A stretch of 64,000 nucleotides of DNA, taken from contig NZ_CP111121.1 of the NCBI RefSeq assembly GCF_026314945.1, positions 3,534,001 through 3,598,000 on the forward strand, read 5' to 3'. A program made the translations under genes and the position numbers. The notes beneath the pieces are model-generated. The model ran no database searches, was not told the origin of the DNA, and saw only the letters and a program-made list of their open reading frames with translations. The DNA is from Chryseobacterium fluminis. GTDB lineage: Bacteria; Bacteroidota; Bacteroidia; Flavobacteriales; Weeksellaceae. This document shows positions 57,192 to 64,000 of this stretch, piece by piece (within the stretch, counting starts at the first letter, position 1; each line of letters opens with the position of its first letter).

Positions 57192-58115
57192 ATGCAGACA
57201 ACAGATACCGTATTAATGATAGAGCCCATCGCATTTGGCTTTAACGAAGAAACCGCAAAAAATAATTATTTCCAGGTCGAGCAGAAGGGTTTTGACATTC
57301 AGTTCCAGGCGCTGACCGAATTTAAAGCTTTTGCTGAAAAACTGAGAAGTAAAGGCATTAATGTCATTACGATCAAAGATACCTTAGATCCTCACACCCC
57401 GGATTCTATTTTCCCCAATAACTGGGTGAGTTTTCACAATGACGGAAAAGTGGTTTTATACCCGATGTTTGCATCCAACAGGAGAGTGGAAAGAAGAGAA
57501 GATATTATTGAAACCATCAAAGAACAGGGATTTGAAGTTTCGGAAATAGATGACTGGTCTCTCCCTGAGATCCAGGGTCATTTTCTTGAAGGAACAGGAA
57601 GCATGATTTTCGATCACGATCATAAAATAGCCTACGGTTCGGTTTCTTTGCGGCTTGATGAGAGATTATTCAGAGAGTTCTGCGAAAAATATGGCTTTAC
57701 GCCTGTGGTCTTCCATTCATTTCAGACTGTAGACTCAGAAAGACTTCCGATCTACCATACCAATGTTATGATGTGTGTGGCCGACCGGTTTGTGGTTATC
57801 TGTCTAGACTGTATCGATGATGAACTAGAAAGAAATAAAGTGATGGAAACCATTAAAAATTCAGGAAAAGAGATCATCGAAATTTCGGAAGACCAGATGC
57901 ATCAGTTTGCAGGAAATATGCTCCAGGTGCAGAATAAAGAAGGCGAAAAATTTCTTGTCATGAGCGAAACCGCTTATAAATCTTTAGATGAAAATCAGGT
58001 TTCCTCCATCGAAAAATACTGTGAGATCATTTACTCAGATTTACATACCATTGAAGTCAACGGGGGCGGAAGTGCACGTTGTATGCTGGCTGAGGTGTTC
58101 TTGCCGAAAAAGTAA
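57192..58115 (+). CDS. ctlX: Citrulline utilization hydrolase CtlX
   Basis: A 307-residue member of the guanidino-modifying superfamily that matches the CtlX group, described in Francisella as a citrulline ureidase. Motifs: IFPNNWVSFHNDG, HFLEGTGSMIFD (acidic site), IYHTNVMMCVADRF (catalytic His) and EVNGGGSARCMLAEVF with the nucleophile Cys297. With the DDAH-like enzyme upstream it could form a route from arginine through citrulline to ornithine. That pathway is an inference, since no ornithine aminotransferase is in view. Confidence 0.85.
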   Translation: MQTTDTVLMIEPIAFGFNEETAKNNYFQVEQKGFDIQFQALTEFKAFAEKLRSKGINVITIKDTLDPHTPDSIFPNNWVSFHNDGKVVLYPMFASNRRVERREDIIETIKEQGFEVSEIDDWSLPEIQGHFLEGTGSMIFDHDHKIAYGSVSLRLDERLFREFCEKYGFTPVVFHSFQTVDSERLPIYHTNVMMCVADRFVVICLDCIDDELERNKVMETIKNSGKEIIEISEDQMHQFAGNMLQVQNKEGEKFLVMSETAYKSLDENQVSSIEKYCEIIYSDLHTIEVNGGGSARCMLAEVFLPKK

Positions 58116-58457
58116 GAAAATAACAGCAAATACCTTTATTTTAATACGCAGAAATTTAATAACAGGACAGAATTATTTATTAATACAGAAGGTATCATAA
58201 AGAAAGATTTTAAATATTATTTTAATAATCATTATTATATCTATAAGTCCCCGCAGGCACCATACTACCTGAAAACAGATGTAGAAGTAGAGTACACTTA
58301 CAATAAAAAATGGAAGTACAGTATCATAGGAAATGACGTTTTAAACTTTAATAAAAACCAGATTATATTATCGACTTTACAAAATACAATGTTACAAACA
58401 AGCATAACCCGGAGGTTGCCGGGATATATAGGATTAAAAATTCGGTATAATCTGTAA
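58116..58457 (+). pseudogene. Orphan C-terminus of an outer-membrane beta-barrel protein
   Basis: Directly behind the ctlX stop, in the same frame, 113 codons read as barrel strands (NNSKYLYFNTQKFNNRTELF, YYLKTDVEVEYTYNKKWKYS, then LQTSITRRLPGYIGLKIRYNL at the end) with the aromatic C-terminus of TonB-dependent-type proteins. There is no start codon, plug or signal peptide. It is the 3' remnant of a much longer gene, of the kind still present at 62901-64000. Confidence 0.8.
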
Positions 58458-58472
58458 TTATTAATATTGATT

Positions 58473-58509
58473 AAACCTCATAGGTTTTTAAAACCTATGA
58501 GGTTTCTTA
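58473..58509. terminator. Hairpin after the barrel remnant
   Basis: AAACCTCATAGGTTTT pairs with AAACCTATGAGGTTT in a long perfect stem followed by CTT. Probably the terminator inherited from the truncated barrel gene or used by ctlX. Confidence 0.8.
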
Positions 58510-58522
58510 AAATAAAAGATGA

Positions 58523-58759
58523 AGTCTCTCTGTGTTTCAGTCAGCATTCGGAATTTTTTTATTTATTGCTGTAATTTTAGGATTTGCTTTTTTTGAGGAA
58601 TTGATATGGGAAATATTAGTTTGGAACGAACATTTTTCACTGAATATACGGGTCTCTGAAAATTGGTTTCAGTTTTTAATTCCATTATTAGTTGTACCCC
58701 AGTTAACGCATTACCTATTAGACGGCTTTATTTGGAGAAAACCGAAAAAACTTAAGTAA
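58523..58759 (+). CDS. Short membrane protein or C-terminal remnant
   Basis: The open frame is preceded by TGA at 58520 and can start at GTG 58532 (75 residues). It has two hydrophobic stretches (about 3-30 and 46-58) and ends PQLTHYLLDGFIWRKPKKLK, a phrase that looks like the end of a larger polytopic protein. Lack of an ATG and its place between remnants suggest a broken gene. No family is assigned. Confidence 0.4.
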   Translation, partial: SLSVFQSAFGIFLFIAVILGFAFFEELIWEILVWNEHFSLNIRVSENWFQFLIPLLVVPQLTHYLLDGFIWRKPKKLK

Positions 58760-58781
58760 ATTTGTCATTAATGTAAAAAAT

Positions 58782-60542
58782 ATGAAGATGCAGAAGTACT
58801 TTTTCTTATTCGTCCTATGGATGGCAATGTCTGTAAATGCGCAGCAGAAGACATTTTGTAATCCCATTAATATCGATTACGGATATACCCCGTTTAAAAA
58901 TTTTTCAACCCAGGGAAAACACCGGGCTACCGCAGATCCGGTAATCGTTAACTTTAAAAACAAATTATTCCTTTTTTCAACCAACCAGGAAGGGTACTGG
59001 TACAGTGACGATATGCTGGACTGGAAATTTGTGAAAAGGAAATTCCTCAGAGATAACAAATATCAGCATGACCTCAATGCGCCTGCGGTCTGGGCGATGA
59101 AAGATACGCTGTATGTATTCGGCTCAACCTGGGAGCAGGATTTTCCGATCTGGAAAAGTACCAACCCGACAGAAAATGACTGGCATATTGCAGTCGATAC
59201 TTTAAAAGTGGGAGCCTGGGATCCTGCCTTTCATTATGATGAAGATAAAAACAAACTGTACCTCTATTGGGGCTCAAGCAACGAATGGCCTTTGCTGGGA
59301 ACAGAAGTAAAAGTAAAAACATTGCAGTCCGAAGGTTTTGTAAAGCCTATTTTACGGTTAAAGCCCGAAGATCACGGTTGGGAAAGATTCGGAGAGTACA
59401 ATGATAACGTTTTTCTGCAGCCTTTCGTAGAAGGAGCCTGGATGACGAAGCACAACGGGAAATATTATATGCAGTACGGTGCACCGGCTACGGAATTCAG
59501 CGGATATTCGGATGGCGTATATGTGAGCAATAATCCCTTGGAAGGTTTCGAATATCAGCAGCACAATCCTTTTTCCTATAAGCCCGGAGGATTTGCAAGA
59601 GGAGCAGGCCACGGCGCTACATTTGAAGATAAGTATAAAAACTGGTGGCATATTTCCACGATTTTTATTTCCACCAAAAATAACTTCGAACGGAGGCTGG
59701 GAATCTGGCCTGCAGGATTCGATAAAGACGATGTGATGTATACCAATACAGCGTATGGCGACTATCCTACCTTTCTTCCTCAATATGCTCAGGGTAAAGA
59801 TTTTTCAAAAGGCTTGTTCGCCGGCTGGATGTTGCTGAATTACAATAAGCCGGTTCAGGTTTCATCAACGCTGGGAGGATATCAGCCCAATTTAGCGGTG
59901 GATGAAGATATTAAAACGTACTGGAGTGCAAAAACAGGAAACGCGGGCGAGTGGTTTCAGACCGATTTAGGAGAAGTTTCTACCATTAACGCCATTCAGA
60001 TCAATTATGCAGATCAGGATGCAGAATTTATGGGCAAGACGTTGGGCAAGATGCATCAGTATAAAATTTTCGGATCCGATGATGGTAAAAAATGGACGGT
60101 TATCGTAGATAAAAGTAAAAATACAAAAGATGTTCCTCATGATTACGTGGAGCTTGAAAAGCCTGCCAAAGCGAGATTTCTGAAAATGGAAAATCTAAAA
60201 ATGCCAACCGGGAAATTTGCTTTAAGCGGATTCAGGGTATTCGGAAAAGGGCAGGGAGCGGTTCCCCCGAAAGTGCAGAATTTTGTTCCGTTAAGAGCTG
60301 ATCCTAAAAAATATGGGGAAAGAAGAAGCATCTGGATGAAATGGCAGCAAAATTCTGAGGCAGACGGGTATGTGATCTATTGGGGAAAATCTCCGGATAA
60401 ATTATACGGAAGCATGATGGTGTATGGTAAAAATGAATATTTCTTTACCGGAGCAGACAGAACAGATTCCTACTATTTCCGGATTGAAGCCTTTAATGCC
60501 AATGGAGTCTCGGAACAAACCGAGATCTTTAAAGCAGAATAA
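58782..60542 (+). CDS. GH43-type glycoside hydrolase with discoidin (F5/8C) domain
   Basis: Exported 586-residue enzyme (signal peptide ending at VNAQ). The five-bladed GH43-type propeller has the expected acids: Asp52 in ATADPVIV (general base), Asp147 in GAWDPAFHYD, Glu217 in FVEGAWMTK (general acid). It is followed by a discoidin/CBM32-like domain (LGGYQPNLAVDEDIKTYWSA, about 365-485) and an FN3-like end (WMKWQQNSEADGYVIYWG). GH43 members cut arabinan, xylan or related side chains; the substrate cannot be told. There is no T9SS tail, so it probably acts in the periplasm or is surface-bound through the discoidin domain. Confidence 0.85.
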   Translation: MKMQKYFFLFVLWMAMSVNAQQKTFCNPINIDYGYTPFKNFSTQGKHRATADPVIVNFKNKLFLFSTNQEGYWYSDDMLDWKFVKRKFLRDNKYQHDLNAPAVWAMKDTLYVFGSTWEQDFPIWKSTNPTENDWHIAVDTLKVGAWDPAFHYDEDKNKLYLYWGSSNEWPLLGTEVKVKTLQSEGFVKPILRLKPEDHGWERFGEYNDNVFLQPFVEGAWMTKHNGKYYMQYGAPATEFSGYSDGVYVSNNPLEGFEYQQHNPFSYKPGGFARGAGHGATFEDKYKNWWHISTIFISTKNNFERRLGIWPAGFDKDDVMYTNTAYGDYPTFLPQYAQGKDFSKGLFAGWMLLNYNKPVQVSSTLGGYQPNLAVDEDIKTYWSAKTGNAGEWFQTDLGEVSTINAIQINYADQDAEFMGKTLGKMHQYKIFGSDDGKKWTVIVDKSKNTKDVPHDYVELEKPAKARFLKMENLKMPTGKFALSGFRVFGKGQGAVPPKVQNFVPLRADPKKYGERRSIWMKWQQNSEADGYVIYWGKSPDKLYGSMMVYGKNEYFFTGADRTDSYYFRIEAFNANGVSEQTEIFKAE

Positions 60543-60566
60543 CCTATAGCTCGTAATGTTAAAATT

Positions 60567-60594
60567 AAACCCTTAAAAATTTTAAGGGTTTTGT
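60567..60594. terminator. Terminator after the GH43 gene
   Basis: AAACCCTTAAAA pairs with TTTTAAGGGTTT, followed by TGTT. A strong symmetric stem 24 bases after the stop. Confidence 0.8.
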
Positions 60595-60704
60595 TATACC
60601 CGCTTAGTACCTGTTTCATCAGAATCTATATCAGGCAAATGTATTCTTTAGATTGAATATTTATAAAAAAAGCCGAAATTTGCTTTAAAATAAATTAATA
60701 AACT

Positions 60705-61919
60705 ATGAAAATACTTAAACTCTTTTTCTTACCCCTATGGCTTGCTGTTGCATTGGGTTGCAGCGATAACGAAGACGAAAAAAACGATCAGGAGGAACTG
60801 GATACGGCGGTAAAAAATATTCATGAGAATCTGCAGAAAGACCTGAACACAGATGTTCCGTCATTAAGTGTTTATGTTGTGTCTCCGAAAGGAACCTATT
60901 TCAGCACCGTAAAAGGTACAAATGGTTCCGCCGTAACGCCTGATATGTATTTCCGCTTTGCCAGCAACACTAAAAATTTTACCTCTGCGGCAATCTTGAA
61001 AATGATGCAGGACGGATGGCTTAATCTGGATGATAAAATCACGGGCAATATTCCCGGAACAGCAGTCCCATATACTCCGGACGGGCCAGACTGGAATTTC
61101 CCCCATAAAAATCAGATCACCATTCGTCAGATTTTACAGCATAACGCAGGAATTTATGATTTAAGTAATGATATTTCACAATATAACGTGGGAGGCGAAA
61201 CTTATACGGACCATATGCTGGAAACTTCTCCGGATCATCAGTTTACCACTTCAGAATATGTAAAGCTTCTGACTGATCATAACCTCACCTATGGGGCTCC
61301 CAATACGGTCTATCATTATTCCAATACCGGATTTTCTATCCTGGGAGAAATTGTTGCAAGAATCTATTCGCAGAAAACAAACTCAGCAAAAACATATGGT
61401 AATTATATGTATGACCACATCGTAGGGCCGTCATCAAAAAAGCCGTTGCCTATCAGGTTTCCTGAACTTGCTACTGACAACCAGTTGCCTGCCCCATATA
61501 TCAAAGGATTAATAAAATATGCTGATCATGGTGAGGTCACCGATAAGAAAAATGCAAGTGCCCATATCGCAGAAGGCAACGGAATAGGAACCATGGTTAC
61601 CCTTACGGAATATATCAGAACGCTGATGAAAGGGGAGAATGTCTTGTATGCTTCCACTGCAGAACTGATGCGTACGAGCAAAGGCCTGGCAACGACCTCC
61701 CAGTATGCGTTAGGATGTTCTAACTTTCCTGGAATAGGATACGGGCATAATGGCGCTACGGAAGGATACCTTTCTTTAATGACCTATGATCCGAAGACAG
61801 ATGTTTCAGTTATTGTTTTACTTCCGTTCTGGGATCTTACCAGCACTGCAAAATTCGAAAAATGTCTTATGACCCTTAATGTCACCGGACTGGAGGTAAA
61901 GAAAAGGCTGGGCTACTAA
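60705..61919 (+). CDS. Class C beta-lactamase-fold serine hydrolase (lipoprotein)
   Basis: A 404-residue lipoprotein (lipobox VALGCS, Cys19) of the beta-lactamase/D-alanyl-D-alanine carboxypeptidase superfamily (PF00144). It has the SxxK tetrad SNTK (Ser87, Lys90), YSN (205-207) and a late HNGATEG in place of KTG. The typical DGWLNLDDKI and ITIRQILQHNAGI motifs are present. Members include peptidases and esterases; real beta-lactamase activity is not implied. It is monocistronic and converges with the esterase gene. Confidence 0.85.
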   Translation: MKILKLFFLPLWLAVALGCSDNEDEKNDQEELDTAVKNIHENLQKDLNTDVPSLSVYVVSPKGTYFSTVKGTNGSAVTPDMYFRFASNTKNFTSAAILKMMQDGWLNLDDKITGNIPGTAVPYTPDGPDWNFPHKNQITIRQILQHNAGIYDLSNDISQYNVGGETYTDHMLETSPDHQFTTSEYVKLLTDHNLTYGAPNTVYHYSNTGFSILGEIVARIYSQKTNSAKTYGNYMYDHIVGPSSKKPLPIRFPELATDNQLPAPYIKGLIKYADHGEVTDKKNASAHIAEGNGIGTMVTLTEYIRTLMKGENVLYASTAELMRTSKGLATTSQYALGCSNFPGIGYGHNGATEGYLSLMTYDPKTDVSVIVLLPFWDLTSTAKFEKCLMTLNVTGLEVKKRLGY

Positions 61920-61933
61920 ACGAATCTATAATA

Positions 61934-62818
61934 TTATAACGCTTTGAAATTTTCAGAGCGTTTTTTTGGGCCGATCTTTTTCAGAAATCCGGCTATTTTC
62001 TCAATCAGGAAATCATCATGTGGTTCTTTTGCCCATCCTACATGGTCACCATCGAATTTATAAAGCTCATGATAAACATGGTTCTTTTTCAATACCGAAT
62101 CCAGAATTTCTCCCTGTGAATCAGGAACCACAGCATCCTGCGTTCCGTAATAAGAAAGAGTAGGAGCAGACGTAGGACGAATCCAGTGGATAGGGCTTCC
62201 GAAAGTCATTAATGAAACATCAGGCTGAACGGTTTCAGGATCTATAAGATGCTTTTCCAGAAAGGAATAGTCATCATAGTTTTTAAATCCCGCATCTGAT
62301 AAATCTGCAGGCCCTACAATATTAATCACCGCTTTTACTTTCTTCTTCTTGTCCGAGTGATAAGCATAAAACATGGATAAATGTCCGCCGGCACTGTTGC
62401 CGAGCAAAATAAATCTTGGCTTATAATCGAGTCTTTTTTCCAGGAATAAGATCGCCTTATGGATATCATCGGTCTGATTGGGAAGAGCGAAACGGGAGGC
62501 TGAGGCCAGTCTGTAATTCATATTGGCAAAAATAGCATTAGGAAATTTCTGCATAAGAGACAAGGTGAAATACGTAAGCTGCGATTTATTACCTCCGCGC
62601 CAGCCACCGCCATGAATGATAAGGAAAACATCCTGTTGTTCTTTCGGCTTATTTTTCGGCATATAAAGATCCAGCACCTGTTCGGTATCATTACCATAGT
62701 GAAGGTCTTCCTGACTGGTATAAGAAATCTCTTTTCCCAGATGAATGGTTTTGTCTTTACACTGATAGAGAAGCATGAAGATGACAGAACCCCAAAATAT
62801 GATTAAACTTTTTTTCAT
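61934..62818 (-). CDS. Alpha/beta hydrolase lipoprotein (BD-FAE-like esterase)
   Basis: A 294-residue lipoprotein esterase. The start at 62818 gives MKKSLIIFWGSVIFMLLYQC with a lipobox Cys20; a longer frame of 36 extra residues lacks any signal. Motifs: oxyanion HGGGWRGG (69-76), nucleophile elbow GNSAGGH (Ser142), Asp228 in GTQDAVVP, His259 in GDHVGW. The pattern fits the BD-FAE/acetyl-esterase group that removes feruloyl or acetyl groups from plant polysaccharides. Its proximity to the GH43 gene fits polysaccharide use, though the two are not in one unit. Confidence 0.85.
   Translation of the reverse strand: MKKSLIIFWGSVIFMLLYQCKDKTIHLGKEISYTSQEDLHYGNDTEQVLDLYMPKNKPKEQQDVFLIIHGGGWRGGNKSQLTYFTLSLMQKFPNAIFANMNYRLASASRFALPNQTDDIHKAILFLEKRLDYKPRFILLGNSAGGHLSMFYAYHSDKKKKVKAVINIVGPADLSDAGFKNYDDYSFLEKHLIDPETVQPDVSLMTFGSPIHWIRPTSAPTLSYYGTQDAVVPDSQGEILDSVLKKNHVYHELYKFDGDHVGWAKEPHDDFLIEKIAGFLKKIGPKKRSENFKAL
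61938..61967. terminator. Shared terminator within the end of the esterase gene
   Basis: AACGCTTTGAAA pairs with TTTCAGAGCGTT (one wobble), followed by T7. The minus-strand esterase gene stops at 61934, so its last codons form the stem. Confidence 0.75.
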
Positions 62819-62828
62819 AGGAATAAAG

Positions 62829-62856
62829 ATAAAAAACTCACCGGTAAATCGGTGAG
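62829..62856 (-). terminator. Terminator of the barrel-receptor gene
   Basis: On the minus strand CTCACCG, 6 bases, CGGTGAG, then TTTTTTAT. It lies between the receptor gene (stop at 62901) and the esterase start. Confidence 0.8.
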
Positions 62857-62900
62857 CTGGTGTACAAAATAATTTATATGAATGAAGAATGATTGTGTCC

Positions 62901-64000
62901 TTACCTTGTTCTGTTTTTGATGGCATCTGATGCCGCGTCGATATCTCTGACTTTTTTCACTTTCTGATTCCCGAAATTGTACGTAATACTTACCGTAAGG
63001 TTTCTTCTGTACATATCGTTCTTGATATAATTGTAGTTTCCGTTATCCTGGTAGTCTTCAATTTCTACCACATTGGTTCTTAAAACATCATTTACATTAA
63101 CGGCAAATGTCCAGTCGTTCCAGTTTTTCTTGATGCTCAGGTCGAGGCTCATCAGGTCTTTCAGCATTCCCAATTCGATCTGTTGCTTGTCTACATAGAA
63201 AAAATTTACCCCCAGAAACCATGTTTTCTTTTTATCCAGACGTAACGTATTATTGCTGGTAATAACTACGCTGGTAGATTTTACTTTGTTGGTGTATACG
63301 AGCTCTTTTCCGTCGATATCCACAAAAGTATCTCCTGTTGTAGGATCTACAGCCAGCGTTCCGTTGTTAATATTATGTTGGATTCCGGCGTTGAAATTAA
63401 GGGTCAAATATTGTTTGAATAATGTTTTCTGAATTCCCAGCATGGCAGACATCTCTTGTTTATCTCCGAAATTCGTTCTGATGTACCTCAGCATATTTTG
63501 CTCACTGATCTTACCATCCAGAGATTTCACATACCCTTGCAACGGAACCTGAGTGATCTGGTCTTTTACATACGAGTGATTCAAAATAAGAAAGTAGGAG
63601 TTCTTGTACATATAGGTTAATTCCTGATTATACGTAGAGAATGCTTTTACAAAAGGATTATTTTGAGTGTAGTTATATTCTGAAATATAGTTTCTCACCG
63701 GGTTAAGTTCCCAGAAGCTCGGTCTTCTCATTCTGCTTGAGAATGAATAGGAAAGGTTGTTTTTGTCATTGATCGCATAGTTTAAGCTTAAATAGGGAAG
63801 CAGATTATTGTAATTTCTTTCAATTCTGCTATAATCAGGAGAAGAATTGTCGGACGTTCCCAGGCTATTGGTGATTTCATATCGTGCTCCTGCTTTTCCT
63901 GAAAATTTATCTGAAAATTTCTTTTCAAGCGTAACATAAGCACCGTAAATATTTTCATCGTAAACAAAATGATTGGGTGCTTCAGAATTTACAGGAGTTG
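62901..64000 (-). CDS. Outer-membrane beta-barrel family protein (3' part, runs off the window)
   Basis: The last 366 codons of a TonB-dependent-receptor-like barrel. The frame is open to the window edge, upstream of the first internal Met at 63731. Barrel strands alternate with turns (RYEITNSLGTSDNSSPDYSR, LLPYLSLNYAINDKNNLSYS), and the motif SSRMRRPSFWELNPVRNYIS is typical of the Bacteroidota outer-membrane barrel family 3 (PF14905), usually with an N-terminal carboxypeptidase-like domain that lies outside. The end TVSITYNFGNQKVKKVRD carries the C-terminal barrel signature plus a short tail. Substrate unknown. Confidence 0.85.
   Translation of the reverse strand, partial: TPVNSEAPNHFVYDENIYGAYVTLEKKFSDKFSGKAGARYEITNSLGTSDNSSPDYSRIERNYNNLLPYLSLNYAINDKNNLSYSFSSRMRRPSFWELNPVRNYISEYNYTQNNPFVKAFSTYNQELTYMYKNSYFLILNHSYVKDQITQVPLQGYVKSLDGKISEQNMLRYIRTNFGDKQEMSAMLGIQKTLFKQYLTLNFNAGIQHNINNGTLAVDPTTGDTFVDIDGKELVYTNKVKSTSVVITSNNTLRLDKKKTWFLGVNFFYVDKQQIELGMLKDLMSLDLSIKKNWNDWTFAVNVNDVLRTNVVEIEDYQDNGNYNYIKNDMYRRNLTVSITYNFGNQKVKKVRDIDAASDAIKNRTR

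Overview
The window looks like a chromosome segment of a Chryseobacterium-like member of the Bacteroidota (Flavobacteriia, Weeksellaceae). The reasons are the Bacteroidota promoter form TAnnTTTG with an upstream TTG, almost no Shine-Dalgarno sequences, type IX secretion (T9SS) tails, a GLPGLI-family protein, rpsJ placed directly after fusA with no tuf, and a one-cysteine L36. The genus is an inference from general likeness, not a database match.

Layout. (1) 1-2924: rpsG, fusA, rpsJ, closed by a strong terminator. (2) 3074-6840: GLPGLI protein, low-affinity iron permease-like protein, secreted metzincin protease with a T9SS tail. (3) 7268-20094: a polymorphic-toxin (RHS) locus with a T9SS repeat protein, a two-polypeptide RHS shell (1026 + 1201 aa), a small lipoprotein overlapping the toxin tip, then two 5'-truncated RHS tips, each followed by its own lipoprotein or exported partner. 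Two of the three tips share an unassigned C-terminal domain; the third has an HEIDH metallopeptidase motif. (4) 20204-24340 (minus): three exported proteins of unknown role. (5) 24480-29211: glycerol regulon, glpD-glpK-glpF (minus) divergent from glpR; glpK carries a one-base frameshift. (6) 29461-43395: the S10/spc/alpha ribosomal cluster from rplC to rplQ with secY, infA, rpmJ and rpoA, driven by its own promoter. The unit that normally runs rpsJ-rplC is therefore interrupted by about 26.5 kb.

(7) 43473-46063: a Ycf48/BNR-repeat T9SS protein and a small lipoprotein. (8) 46353-51236: a signalling locus with a LuxR-type response regulator, an unknown soluble protein, a polytopic membrane protein and a histidine kinase in one overlapping unit, then a second unit with a membrane protein and an exported beta-rich protein. 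Both units start with the same 20-bp palindrome overlapping the -33 element, placed identically, so the system probably controls itself and the second unit. A decayed Dyp-type peroxidase follows. (9) 52008-54676: enolase and citrate synthase. (10) 55372-55533 (minus): a 53-aa double-glycine-leader, cysteine-rich peptide gene. (11) 55847-58115: two guanidino-group hydrolases (DDAH-like and CtlX) around a broken four-helix-bundle gene, followed by the orphan C-terminus of an outer-membrane barrel. (12) 58782-64000: GH43 glycosidase with a discoidin domain, class C beta-lactamase-fold serine hydrolase, esterase lipoprotein, and the 3' part of an outer-membrane beta-barrel receptor running off the window.

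Housekeeping blocks look intact. The accessory blocks show repeated decay (glpK, Dyp peroxidase, four-helix bundle, barrel tail, RHS orphans). No tRNA, rRNA, CRISPR array or insertion sequence was recognised.
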